NCBI RefSeq assembly: GCF_900111455.1 | Contig: NZ_FOIE01000001.1 | Coordinates: forward strand, 632,376 to 696,375 | Length of the DNA: 64,000 bases | Source: Geodermatophilus poikilotrophus | GTDB lineage: Bacteria; Actinomycetota; Actinomycetes; Mycobacteriales; Geodermatophilaceae | Direction of reading: 5' to 3' | Shown: piece by piece, positions 23,986-32,755 of the stretch | How positions within the stretch are numbered: position 1 is the stretch's first letter | Layout of the letters: every line of letters starts with the position of its first letter | Notes under the pieces: generated by a model | The model's input: the letters and a program-made list of their open reading frames with translations, nothing else | Databases searched by the model: none | Told to the model about the DNA's origin: nothing | Made by a program: the position numbers and the translations under genes

Positions 23986-26900
23986 ATGGTCAGCGAGACC
24001 GACGTCGCCGGGCGGAGCGCCGGACAGCGCGCGCACCGGCTGGCCAAGCTGCAGGCCCTGCGCGACCGGGGCACCGCCGCCTACCCCTACCGTTGGCCAC
24101 CGGACGCCACCGCCGCCGGCATCCGTGCGGCCCACACCGACCTGGCCCCCGACGTGCGGACGACGGACCGCGTGCGGGTCGCCGGCCGGGTGGAGCTGAT
24201 CCGCCGGCAGGGCTGGCTGACCTTCGCCACGCTGCGCGACCGCACCGGCGCGGTCCAGCTCTACGTCGACAGCTCCGTCCTCGGCCCCGAGCGGCACGCC
24301 GAGTTCGACGACGTCGACCGCGGCGACTGGATCGGCGCCGAGGGCACCGTGATGACCACGAAGCGCGGCGAGCTGTCGGTGTGCGTCGAGGACTTCGCCG
24401 TCCTCGGCAAGGCACTGCACGCGCCGCCGCCGGAGCACGCCGGCCTGACCGACGTCGAGACCCGCTACCGGCAGCGGTACGTGGACCTGGAGGTCAACGA
24501 GCGCACCCGGCAGGTCTTCCGCATCCGGCACGCCGCCATCCGCGCGATCCGCCGGCACCTGGAGGACCTCGACTTCACCGAGGTCGAGGGCCCGGTGCTG
24601 CAGACCATCCAGGGCGGGGCCAGCGCGCGACCGTTCGTCACCCACTCCAACGCCCTCGACCTGGACCTCTACCTGCGGATCGCCCTCGAGCTGCACCTCA
24701 AGCGGCTGATCGTCGGCGGCCTGGAGCGGGTCTTCGAGATCGGCCGGGTGTTCCGCAACGAGGGCGTGGACACCAGGCACAACCCCGAGTTCACGCTGCT
24801 GGAGGCCTACCAGGCCTTCGGCGACATCACCGACATGATGGAGCTGACCGAGGGGCTCGTCACCGCCGCGGCGCGGGCGGCCCTCGGGGACGACCTCACC
24901 GTCCACCACGCGGGTCACGCGATCGACCTGTCCGCGACGCCGTGGCCGCGGAAGCGGTTCGCCGACATGATCGCCGACGCCACCGGCGCGCAGATGCACC
25001 CGGCGATGCCGATCGCCGACGCCCGCGCCGTGCTCGACCGGCTCGGCATCCCCTACGAGGCCTCCTGGGGCGCCGGGCGGCTGATGAAGGAGGTCTACGA
25101 CGAGAAGGTGCAGCACTCCGTCGTCGGGCCGGTGTTCTGCGTCGACTACCCGCGCGAGGTCTCGCCGCTGGCGCGGGTGCACCGCGACGACCCCGCCTAC
25201 GTCGAGCGCTTCGAGCTGATCGTCGCCGGCTTCGAGCTGTGCAACGCCTACTCCGAGCAGAACGACCCGGTCGAGCAGCTCGCCGCCTTCGAGGCCGAGG
25301 CCCGCGCCAAGTCGCACGGCGACCCGGAGGCCGGCGACGTCGACACCGACTACGTGCGCGCGCTCGAGTGCGGCATGCCCTGTACCGGCGGGCTGGGCAT
25401 CGGCATCGACCGGCTGGTCATGCTGCTGGCCGGCGTCGACTCCATCCGCGAGGTCATCCTCTTCCCGACCCTGCGGCCCGAGGTCCCGGGCACCGGCCCC
25501 GACGGGGCGGTGCGCCCGCTGGTGGCGCCCACCCCGGTGCCCGCCGGTGGCACGGCCGGACCCGACGGCGCGGGGACGGCGGCCGGCTCGGTCGTCGCGC
25601 TGCCGTCGATGGCACCCTCGGCCGGCCCGATCCCGGCACCCCCGCCGACGGCGGGCACCCACCCGCTGGCCGTGCAGGCGCTCGCCGGGCTGACCGCGCT
25701 CTCCGGCGTCCTGCAGCTGCTCACCGCGCTGCCCGTGGTGCACGAGCGGCTCGTCGGCCGGGGTGCGGCGTTCGGCCCGCTGTGGGTGCCGGTGAGCGGG
25801 GCGGTCGCGTCGGTGGTGGTCGGGCTGCTGCTCCTGCTGCTGTCCGACCAGCTGGCCCGGCGCAAGGCGCTGGCCTGGCGGCTGGCCGTGGGGCTGTTCG
25901 CCGTCGGTGCGGTCGCGCACGTGGTCAAGGGCCCGCACCCGGTCGCCGTGGCGCTGTGCCTGGTGCTGCTCGCCGGGCTGGTGCGGTACCGGACGGCGTT
26001 CCGCGCGCCGGCCGACCCGCCGTCCCTGCTGCGCGTGCTCCGGTTCGTCCCGCTGTACCTGGCCGGGGTGCTGCTGTTCGGCCTGGCCGCGCTGTGGGCC
26101 GAGCGGTCGCGGATCGACCCGCCGCTCACCCTCGGCGGAGCGCTGCAGACGGTGCTCGCCGGGCTGGTCGGCCTCGACGGTCCCTACACCTACGGCTCAC
26201 GGTTCTTCGCGGCGTTCTACCCCGCGGCGCTGCTCGCGCTGGGGGTCGCCGGGCTGGTCGTGCTCGCGGTGCTGCTGTTCCGGCCGCTGGCCGCCGCCCG
26301 CCGTCCGCACACCGAGGACGACTGGGCGCACGCGTCCCGGCTGGTGCACACCTACGGCTGGGACACCCTCGCGTACTTCGCCCTGCGCGACGACAAGACG
26401 TTCTTCTTCTCCCGGGACGGGGAGGCCTTCCTCGCCTACACCTACCTCGGGGGCTACGCGCTGGTCTCCGGTGACCCGATCGGGTCCCGGGAGTCCGTTC
26501 CGCGCGTGCTCGACGAGTTCCTCGCGATGTGCGACGAGCGGGGCTGGACGCCGGCCCTGCTGGCCGCGCGCGAGGCGAGCATGCCGCTGTACTCCTCGCG
26601 CGGGTTCCGCGCGTTCTACCTCGGCGACGAGGCGGTGATCGACTGCCGCCGGTTCTCCCTCGACGGCCCGGGGCGCAAGGGGCTGCGCGGCGCCGTCCGG
26701 CGGGTGGGGCGGAGCCACCGCTTCCGGCTCGTCGCCGAGACCGACGCCCCGCCGGCGCTGGTCGACCAGCTCAACGCGATCAGCGCCCGCTGGCGCGGCA
26801 AGCACCCCGAGCGCGGCTTCACGATGTCGCTGTCCCAGGACGTGCGCGGCCCCGGCGCCGACCCCGGGTTCCTGCTGTGCGTCGCGGAGGACGCCGAGGG

Positions 26901-27384
26901 CCGAGCCGGCGGCTTCCTGCGGCTGGTGCCCGCCTACGGGCCGTCGTTCGGCTACACGCTGGACCTGATGCGGCACGACCCGGACGCGCCGAACGGCATG
27001 ACCGAGTTCCTCATCGCCTCCACCGCGACCGCGCTGGGCGCCCGCGGCGTCGCCCGGTTGTCGATGAACTTCGCGATGTGGGGCCGGCTGTTCTCCGACG
27101 ACGTGCCGTTCACCCCCGCCCAGCGCGCGGCCCGGTGGGCGGTCGGCGTGCTGAACCCGTTCTTCCAGATCCAGTCGCTGCACGACTTCAACGCCCGCTT
27201 CGACCCCGAGTGGCTGCCCCGCGTCCTGGCCTACCGGCACCCTGCCGACCTGCCGCGGGTGGGGCTGCGCTACGCCGGCGCCGAGGGCTTCCTGGCGCTG
27301 CCCGGCCTCGGCGAGCTGCTCGTCCCCAGGGCCGTCGGCGGCGTGCCCTCGCCCTCGGCGCCGCAGCAGCGGTCCGCGGCGTGA
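23986..27384 (+). CDS. lysX: LysX-type fusion: lysyl-tRNA synthetase followed by MprF-like lysyltransferase
   Basis: A 1132-residue two-enzyme protein. Residues 1-495 form a class II lysyl-tRNA synthetase: OB-fold RVAGRVELIRRQGWLTFATLRDR, motif 2 RVFEIGRVFRNEG (about 248) and motif 3 GLGIGIDRLVMLL (about 468). A Pro/Ala/Gly linker leads to six or seven membrane helices (about 561-775) and a C-terminal DUF2156 aminoacyltransferase domain that would add lysine from Lys-tRNA to phosphatidylglycerol. Together they make positively charged lipids that resist cationic peptides. In the mycobacterial LysX I know, the membrane/transferase half comes first and the synthetase last, so the order is inverted here. 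The start at 23986 lacks a clear ribosome site. Confidence 0.88.
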   Translation: MVSETDVAGRSAGQRAHRLAKLQALRDRGTAAYPYRWPPDATAAGIRAAHTDLAPDVRTTDRVRVAGRVELIRRQGWLTFATLRDRTGAVQLYVDSSVLGPERHAEFDDVDRGDWIGAEGTVMTTKRGELSVCVEDFAVLGKALHAPPPEHAGLTDVETRYRQRYVDLEVNERTRQVFRIRHAAIRAIRRHLEDLDFTEVEGPVLQTIQGGASARPFVTHSNALDLDLYLRIALELHLKRLIVGGLERVFEIGRVFRNEGVDTRHNPEFTLLEAYQAFGDITDMMELTEGLVTAAARAALGDDLTVHHAGHAIDLSATPWPRKRFADMIADATGAQMHPAMPIADARAVLDRLGIPYEASWGAGRLMKEVYDEKVQHSVVGPVFCVDYPREVSPLARVHRDDPAYVERFELIVAGFELCNAYSEQNDPVEQLAAFEAEARAKSHGDPEAGDVDTDYVRALECGMPCTGGLGIGIDRLVMLLAGVDSIREVILFPTLRPEVPGTGPDGAVRPLVAPTPVPAGGTAGPDGAGTAAGSVVALPSMAPSAGPIPAPPPTAGTHPLAVQALAGLTALSGVLQLLTALPVVHERLVGRGAAFGPLWVPVSGAVASVVVGLLLLLLSDQLARRKALAWRLAVGLFAVGAVAHVVKGPHPVAVALCLVLLAGLVRYRTAFRAPADPPSLLRVLRFVPLYLAGVLLFGLAALWAERSRIDPPLTLGGALQTVLAGLVGLDGPYTYGSRFFAAFYPAALLALGVAGLVVLAVLLFRPLAAARRPHTEDDWAHASRLVHTYGWDTLAYFALRDDKTFFFSRDGEAFLAYTYLGGYALVSGDPIGSRESVPRVLDEFLAMCDERGWTPALLAAREASMPLYSSRGFRAFYLGDEAVIDCRRFSLDGPGRKGLRGAVRRVGRSHRFRLVAETDAPPALVDQLNAISARWRGKHPERGFTMSLSQDVRGPGADPGFLLCVAEDAEGRAGGFLRLVPAYGPSFGYTLDLMRHDPDAPNGMTEFLIASTATALGARGVARLSMNFAMWGRLFSDDVPFTPAQRAARWAVGVLNPFFQIQSLHDFNARFDPEWLPRVLAYRHPADLPRVGLRYAGAEGFLALPGLGELLVPRAVGGVPSPSAPQQRSAA

Positions 27385-27400
27385 GCCGGGTGGACCCCGC

Positions 27401-28810
27401 GTGACCCGGCCGGGCGCTCCGGCTCGCCTGGGCGTCCTGTCGCTGGCCATGGTCAACATCGCCTCGATCGTCAGCGCCCGGAACCTGCCGGTCATGGCGG
27501 AGTACGGCTGGTCGATGCTCGTGCTGTTCGCGCTGGCGATCGGCGTCTTCCTGGTCCCGGTGTCGATGGCCGCCGCCGAGCTGGGCACCGCCTGGCCGCA
27601 GGAGGGCGGCGTCTACGCCTGGGTCAAGCAGGCCTTCGGCGGCCGGACCGGCGCGCTGGCGGTGTGGTGCGACTACGCGGAGAACGTGGCCTGGTTCCCC
27701 ACGGTGCTCTCGTTCATCGCCGCCTCGCTGGCCTACGCGTTCGACCCCGCCCTGGCGGGCGACCGGTTCTTCCTCGTCACGGTCATGCTCGTCGTCTTCT
27801 GGGGCACCACGGCCGCCGCGCTGGGCGGGGTGCGGACGTCGTCGGTGATCGGCGCGGTCGGCACGGTCGCGGGCTCCATCCTGCCCGCCGTCCTCGTCGT
27901 CGCCCTCGGCGCGGCGTTCCTGCTGCGCGGCGACCGCTCGGAGATCCCGTTCTCCGCCGGCGCGCTGGTCCCCGACGTCTCGCTCGGCAACATGGCCTTC
28001 CTCGGCGGGGTCATCCTGCTGTTCACCGGCATGGAGATGGCCGGCTTCCACGCCCGGGAGACCGCCGACCCCGGGCGGACGGTGCCGCGGGCCATCGCGC
28101 TGGCCGTGGCCGTCACCGTCGCCTTCTCCGTGCTCGGCTCGCTGTTCATGGCGTTCGTGGTGCCGCAGCGGGAGATCGACCTGGTGTCCGGGACGATGGA
28201 GCTGTTCTCGAGCGTGCTGGACCGGCTGGACATCGGCTGGCTGCTCGTCCCGCTGGCCGTGGTGGTCGCGCTGGGCGGCGTCGCCCACCTGACCCCGTGG
28301 GTGCTGGGGCCGGCGAAGGGGGTCGGCGCGGTCGCCCGCGAGGGGCTGGCCCCGGCGCGGCTGGGGCGGGTCAACGGCAACGACGTCCCGGTGGCGTTGC
28401 TGGTCGTGCAGGCCGTCGCCGGCTCGGTGTTCGCCCTGCTCTTCGCGCTGGTGCCCAGCGTCAGCACCTCCTACTGGATGCTCTCGGCGGTCACCGCGCA
28501 GGTGATCGTGGTGATGTACGCGCTGGTGTTCGCCTCGGTCATCCGGCTGCGGCACACCCAGCCCGACGTCCCCCGCCCCTACCGCATCCCCGGCGGGCTG
28601 CCCGGCGTGTGGCTCGTCGGCGGGGTCGGCCTGGCCGGCTGCGTCGTCTCCTTCCTGCTCGGTTTCGTCCCGCCGGCCCAGCTGCAGACCGGCAACCCGG
28701 TCGTCTACGTGCTCCTGCTGGCGCTGGCCACGGTGGTGCTGTCGCTGCCGCCGTTCGTCTTCGCCCTGCTGGAGCGCCGGCGCCGCGCCACGCCGGCCAC
28801 GACGGGGTGA
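27401..28810 (+). CDS. APC-family amino acid permease (glutamate:GABA antiporter-like)
   Basis: A 469-residue transporter with 12 predicted membrane helices. TM1 has the broken-helix LSLAMVNIASIVSARNLP, TM6 region reads ILLFTGMEMAGFHARETADPGRTVPRAI, and PRPYRIPGGLPG appears before the last helices; all fit the glutamate:GABA antiporter branch (GadC-like). It should exchange amino acids or their decarboxylation products. GTG start 16 bases after the lysX stop suggests cotranscription. No decarboxylase gene is beside it. Confidence 0.85.
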   Translation: MTRPGAPARLGVLSLAMVNIASIVSARNLPVMAEYGWSMLVLFALAIGVFLVPVSMAAAELGTAWPQEGGVYAWVKQAFGGRTGALAVWCDYAENVAWFPTVLSFIAASLAYAFDPALAGDRFFLVTVMLVVFWGTTAAALGGVRTSSVIGAVGTVAGSILPAVLVVALGAAFLLRGDRSEIPFSAGALVPDVSLGNMAFLGGVILLFTGMEMAGFHARETADPGRTVPRAIALAVAVTVAFSVLGSLFMAFVVPQREIDLVSGTMELFSSVLDRLDIGWLLVPLAVVVALGGVAHLTPWVLGPAKGVGAVAREGLAPARLGRVNGNDVPVALLVVQAVAGSVFALLFALVPSVSTSYWMLSAVTAQVIVVMYALVFASVIRLRHTQPDVPRPYRIPGGLPGVWLVGGVGLAGCVVSFLLGFVPPAQLQTGNPVVYVLLLALATVVLSLPPFVFALLERRRRATPATTG

Positions 28811-28873
28811 GGGCGCTGGACCCGGGTGGCAGGGTGCTCCCGTGCTGCCCTCGCCCATCGCGTCCCTGCTGCC

Positions 28874-29770
28874 GTGAGGTTCCTCGACGCGGACGCCGTC
28901 GCCGCACTCGGACCCGCGGCGGCGGTCCGGGCCATCACCGACGCCCTGCGCGGTGGGGTCGACCCGGCCGCCGACCCGCCCCGCATCCCGGTCGGCCTGA
29001 CGCGGGGCCAGTTCCTGCTGATGCCGTCGGAGGCGTCCGCCGCGGCCGGGGTGAAGGTCGTGACCGTCGCCCCGGACAACCCGGCCTCCGGGCTGCCCCG
29101 CATCCAGGCCGCGTACCTGCTGTTCGACCGGGAGACCCTCGCGCTGCGCGCGGTGCTCGACGGGACAGCGCTGACCACGCTGCGCACCCCGGCGGTCTCG
29201 GTCGCCGCCGTCCTCGAGCGGCTGCCGGAGCGTCCGCTGCGGGTCGCGGTGGTCGGTGCCGGTCCGCAGGCCACCGGCCACGTCGCCACGCTGGCCGCCG
29301 TCCGCCCGCTCGCGGACGTCACGCACCTGGTGCGCGACCCGTCTCGGACCCCGCTCGACGCGGTCGGGCTCGGATCGCCCGGGGCCGACGAGGCGCTGCG
29401 GGCGGCCGACGTCGTCGTCTGCGCGACCTCGGCACGGTCGCCGGTGTTCGACTCCGCTCTGCTGCGCGACGACGCCGTGGTCGTCGCCGTCGGCTCGCAC
29501 GAGCCCGACGCCCGGGAACTCGACGCAGCGCTGCTCGGGCGCGCCACCGTGGTCGTCGAGGACGTCGCCACCGCCCTGCGGGAGGCCGGCGACGTGGTGC
29601 TGGCGATCGCCGAGGGCACGCTGGACGCCGACGACCTGGTGCCGCTGCGCGACGTCCTGACCGGTGCGGTCGCCGTGCCCGCCGACCGTCCGCTGGTGTT
29701 CAAGAGCGTCGGGATGTCGTGGCAGGACCTCGTCGTCGCCGCGGCGGTCGTGGCACGCAGCGGAGGCTGA
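28874..29770 (+). CDS. Ornithine cyclodeaminase / mu-crystallin family protein
   Basis: A 298-residue NAD(P)H-binding enzyme. Key parts are VRFLDADAVAAL at the N-terminus, QFLLMPSEASAAAGVKVVTV with the substrate lysine, GTALTTLRTPAVSVAA, and the Rossmann VVGAGPQATGHVATLA. The family includes ornithine cyclodeaminases, ketimine reductases and amino-acid dehydrogenases; substrate cannot be assigned. GTG at 28874 gives the standard N-terminus; an earlier start at 28826 would add 16 residues without a better ribosome site. Same strand as the permease, 63 bases downstream, so an amino-acid or ketimine substrate is plausible. Confidence 0.83.
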   Translation: MRFLDADAVAALGPAAAVRAITDALRGGVDPAADPPRIPVGLTRGQFLLMPSEASAAAGVKVVTVAPDNPASGLPRIQAAYLLFDRETLALRAVLDGTALTTLRTPAVSVAAVLERLPERPLRVAVVGAGPQATGHVATLAAVRPLADVTHLVRDPSRTPLDAVGLGSPGADEALRAADVVVCATSARSPVFDSALLRDDAVVVAVGSHEPDARELDAALLGRATVVVEDVATALREAGDVVLAIAEGTLDADDLVPLRDVLTGAVAVPADRPLVFKSVGMSWQDLVVAAAVVARSGG

Positions 29771-29871
29771 CCGGGTCCTGCGGCGCACGAGAGTGCCCGG
29801 CGGCGCCGCGGTCCCCGGCTCACGTGACCACGGTGGCGATCGGCGGCGACTGCCGGGCGGCCGCCCCTGCC

Positions 29872-29904
29872 GCGATGAGTTCCGGCCGGGTCGCGGGTCT
29901 GTCC
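29872..29904 (+). promoter_or_regulatory. ECF-type promoter candidate (copy 2)
   Basis: GCGATGAGT (29872-29880), 16 bases, then GTCTGTCC (29897-29904), 60 bases before the DUF899 start codon. Boxes and spacing match copy 3 at 31560-31592 in 15 of 17 box positions or better, while the spacers differ. Confidence 0.65.
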
Positions 29905-29964
29905 TGGTGACCGTCGCAGGACGTCGTCCGACGCTGCCCGGCACGAGACGCCACGGAGGAGACC

Positions 29965-30747
29965 ATGACGACCACGTCGAGGAACCCGGCCACCGCGCTG
30001 CCCGGCCGCCCGCCCATCGTCGACCTCGCCACCTGGCAGGCCGCCCGGGACGAGCTCCTGGTCCGCGAGAAGGCCCACACCCGCGCGGGCGACGCCCTCG
30101 CCGCGGCCCGCCGCCGGCTGCCGATGGTGGAGCTCGACGGGACGGTCGAGGTCGTCGGACCCGACGGCCCGGTCCCATTCCTGGACCTGTTCCAGGGTCG
30201 CGACGAGCTCCTGGTCTACAAGCACATGTGGTACGACGGCGCGCCGCACCAGGGGCAGTGCGAGGGCTGCACCATGACGACCTGGCAGCTGAGGGACGCC
30301 GTCTACCTCAACGCCCGCGGCGTCTCGTTCGCCGTCCTGACCACGGGCCGGTGGGACGAGGTGGCGGCCTACGTCGAGTTCATGGGCTACACGCAGCCCT
30401 GGTACTCGGTGCGCGGTGTGGCGGAGCCGGTCGGCGGGGAGATGGGCCACCTCACCTGCTTCCTGCGCGACGGCGACCGCGTGTTCCTCACCTACTCCAC
30501 GACGGGCCGTGGCAACGAGCCGGTCGCCGCGTCCTTCGGCCTGCTCGACAGGACGCCCTACGGCCGCGGCGAGGCGTGGGAGGACACCCCCGAGGGCTGG
30601 CCCGAGGGGCGCCACGCGTGCTGGTACTGGCGCGCGGACGCGGACGGGAACGCCACCTGGGGCCCGACCAGCCGCCCCGTGCCGCAGTGGACCCGCCCCG
30701 GTGCGACCCCAGTGGAGACCCTCGGCCGGCACGGCGACCACTCCTGA
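29965..30747 (+). CDS. DUF899 thioredoxin-like protein
   Basis: A 260-residue cytosolic protein. After a helical start (IVDLATWQAARDELLVREKAHTRAGDALAAARRRLPM) comes the DUF899 core: LDLFQGRDELLVYKHMWYD, the CEGCTM motif where thioredoxin-like relatives have CxxC, ARGVSFAVLTTGRWDEV and WYWRAD. Members are often induced by stress through ECF sigma factors, but their reaction is unknown. ATG at 29965 has GGAGGA five bases upstream. A bipartite promoter shared with two DHFR-like genes lies in front. Confidence 0.85.
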   Translation: MTTTSRNPATALPGRPPIVDLATWQAARDELLVREKAHTRAGDALAAARRRLPMVELDGTVEVVGPDGPVPFLDLFQGRDELLVYKHMWYDGAPHQGQCEGCTMTTWQLRDAVYLNARGVSFAVLTTGRWDEVAAYVEFMGYTQPWYSVRGVAEPVGGEMGHLTCFLRDGDRVFLTYSTTGRGNEPVAASFGLLDRTPYGRGEAWEDTPEGWPEGRHACWYWRADADGNATWGPTSRPVPQWTRPGATPVETLGRHGDHS

Positions 30748-30900
30748 CGCGCCGTCGCCGACGGCGTCGGGCACAGGTGTCGAGCCGGTACCGAGGGCTC
30801 CACCCGCCTGACGCCGACCGTCGTCCTCCGGTCCCTCGTGACCCCCGTCGACCGCCGATGGCGTCGTACCCGGCGGATCAGGTCTGGGCGGACCTGCCGG

Positions 30901-31515
30901 TCATCCGAGCCGGCTCACGCTGGCGCCGGTCGACGGCTCTGGGAGGGGGTCGGCAGCAGGCACCGCGTAGCGCACCCGGAGCGAGCCGCCGGGCCAGGTC
31001 TCGCTGTCCCGCAGGGTCAGACACACGGTGGGCCCGGCCGGATCGAGCAGCGGCGTGCCGGTGCCGAGCAGCACCGGTGCGACGAACAGCTCGAGGTCGT
31101 CCACCAGCTCGGCGCGCAGCAGAGCACGCATCACGGTGGTGCTGCCCCACACGATCGTGGTCCCGGTCGTGCCGGCCGTGCGGCGTGACCGGATGTGCTC
31201 GACGGCGTCGGGGACGATCCGCGCCGGTGGGTGTCCACCCCACGGCGCGGCGCCGAGCGTGGTGGACGCGACGGTCTTGGGCAGGGCGTTGACGAGTGGG
31301 GCCAGCGCTTCGCCCTCGGCCGTGGGCCAGAACTGGACGAACTCCTCGTAGGTGCGCCTGCCCAGCAGCACCTCGTCGACGGAGTCGAGCAGCGCCGTGT
31401 TGTGCTGGTCCGAGGCGGAGAAGTCGGGGACGGCGTCGAGGACGTCGGTCTCCCCGTTCGGGCCGGCGACCATGCCGTCGACGGAGACCCACTGCTGGAC
31501 CAGGACCCGGCGCAT
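30901..31515 (-). CDS. Dihydrofolate-reductase-like (RibD C-terminal family) protein
   Basis: A 204-residue protein of the same superfamily as the one at 7931 but of a different subgroup. It has QQWVSVDGMVAGPNGETDVLDAVPDFS, LLGRRTYEEFVQFWP, and the cofactor segment TTIVWGSTTVMRALLRAELVDDLELFVAPVLLG. A nucleotide-reducing or xenobiotic-reducing role is possible but unproven. ATG at 31515 has GAGG close upstream. Preceded by the third copy of the GCGATGAGT promoter motif, and the adjacent DUF899 gene shares that motif. Confidence 0.86.
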   Translation of the reverse strand: MRRVLVQQWVSVDGMVAGPNGETDVLDAVPDFSASDQHNTALLDSVDEVLLGRRTYEEFVQFWPTAEGEALAPLVNALPKTVASTTLGAAPWGGHPPARIVPDAVEHIRSRRTAGTTGTTIVWGSTTVMRALLRAELVDDLELFVAPVLLGTGTPLLDPAGPTVCLTLRDSETWPGGSLRVRYAVPAADPLPEPSTGASVSRLG

Positions 31516-31559
31516 GCGACCTCGCTCCGCGCGTTCCGCGGCCGGTCCGCGGACTCACT

Positions 31560-31592
31560 GCACAGACCGCCCGAGGCCCGCGCACTCATCGC
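31560..31592 (-). promoter_or_regulatory. ECF-type promoter candidate (copy 3)
   Basis: On the minus strand GCGATGAGT (31592-31584) is followed after 16 bases by GTCTGTGC (31567-31560), 44 bases before the DHFR-like start codon. Confidence 0.65.
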
Positions 31593-31756
31593 TCCCCGTG
31601 GCCACGCACCGTCCCGCGTGCGCTCGACGGCGCAGCACGGTCCTCCCCGTGTCCCTGCAGCCGCCCTCTCGCGCAGTCCGCCGGAGCCGGTCGAACGGCC
31701 GGCTCCCGGACGTCCCCGCCGTCGACACCGAGCGGCAGCCGAAGCGCAGCCGCGGG

Positions 31757-32725
31757 TCAGGTGTGCGGCCGTTCCGCCGGGATCCGCGACGGAGGAGAGC
31801 CGGGGTGGTGCACCGTCCGCTTCCCACGGGGGCGTGGCCGCAGCTCGCTGACGAGCACGCCGGCGACGATGAGCGCAGCTCCGGCGAGGGCCAGGCCCGG
31901 CAACCGGTCGCCGGCGAGGCGGCCGACGATCCCGCCCCACACCGGCTCCCCGGCGTAGATCACCGTCGCTCGCGTCGGGGACACCGACTGCTGCGCCCAG
32001 TTCATCGTCAGCTGGATGAGGCAGCTGGCCGCCCCGAGCCCGACCGCGGCCAGCAGCCACACCCAGGAGAAGGCCGGGACGGCCTCGCCGGCGACGGGCA
32101 TGACCGCCAGCGACAGACCGCCGCCGACGAGCAGCTGGACGACGGTGACCCGGCCGAGGTCGACGGTGCCGGCGAACACGCCGATGAGGACGATCTCCGC
32201 CGCGATCGCCACGGTGCTGACCAGCGTCACGACCTCGCCGGCGCTGAGGCTGAGCCCGGTGGCGCCCGGGCCGGCGAGCAGGACCAGCCCGGCGAAGGCC
32301 AGCGCCACGCCGGCCAGCGCCGCGGGCCGTGGGGCGCGGCGGAACACCGCCCACTGCAGCAGCGGCACGATCGGGACGTAGAGCGCGGTGAGGAACGCCG
32401 ACGTGCTGCTGGGGATCGTCTGCAGGCCCAGGGTCTGCAGCGCGTAACCGAGGAAGATGGTCACCCCGATCGCCGCGCCTGCCCCGAGCTCACGCCGGGT
32501 GAGCCCGGCCAGCGTCCGGCGGAACACGACCACGCTGATCAGGCCGGCCGTGAGGAACCGCAGGCCGACGAAGAACAGCGGCCCGCTGTGCTGCACCGCC
32601 AGGTGGACGACGAGGAACGTCGCACCCCACAGGGCGGTGATGCCCACCAGCGCGAGCTCCTGCCGGGTGAGCGACGGCGCCGACCAGCGGGAAGGCGTGC
32701 GAGGACCGGACCGGGTGTGCAGCAT
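31757..32725 (-). CDS. EamA/DMT family transporter
   Basis: A 322-residue protein with ten hydrophobic helices in two EamA repeats. Typical pieces are ALWGATFLVVHLAVQHSGPLFFVGLRFL in the first repeat and TVIYAGEPVWGGIVGRLAGDRLPGLALAGAALIVAGV in the second. It probably exports metabolites or amino acids. ATG at 32725 is preferred because TACCGT on the minus strand (32738-32733) ends seven bases upstream, fitting a leaderless message, and operator 1 spans it; ATG at 32755 would add ten residues. It is divergent from an XRE-cupin regulator, which most likely controls it. Confidence 0.84.
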   Translation of the reverse strand: MLHTRSGPRTPSRWSAPSLTRQELALVGITALWGATFLVVHLAVQHSGPLFFVGLRFLTAGLISVVVFRRTLAGLTRRELGAGAAIGVTIFLGYALQTLGLQTIPSSTSAFLTALYVPIVPLLQWAVFRRAPRPAALAGVALAFAGLVLLAGPGATGLSLSAGEVVTLVSTVAIAAEIVLIGVFAGTVDLGRVTVVQLLVGGGLSLAVMPVAGEAVPAFSWVWLLAAVGLGAASCLIQLTMNWAQQSVSPTRATVIYAGEPVWGGIVGRLAGDRLPGLALAGAALIVAGVLVSELRPRPRGKRTVHHPGSPPSRIPAERPHT

Positions 32726-32733
32726 TCTGCACA
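32716..32733. promoter_or_regulatory. Operator 1 of the XRE/EamA divergon
   Basis: TGTGCAG-CATT-CTGCACA is a perfect 7-bp inverted repeat over the EamA start codon. Its core fits TGYANNATNNTGCA, shared with operator 2. Confidence 0.6.
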
Positions 32734-32740
32734 CGGTAGG

Positions 32741-32754
32741 TGTAGGATCCTGCA
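32741..32754. promoter_or_regulatory. Operator 2 of the XRE/EamA divergon
   Basis: TGTAGGATCCTGCA is a near-perfect palindrome fitting TGYANNATNNTGCA, centred 23 bp (about two helical turns) from operator 1. It overlaps TAGGAT (32743-32748), the likely -10 of the regulator gene, so the regulator would repress itself. Confidence 0.55.
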
Positions 32755-32755
32755 T

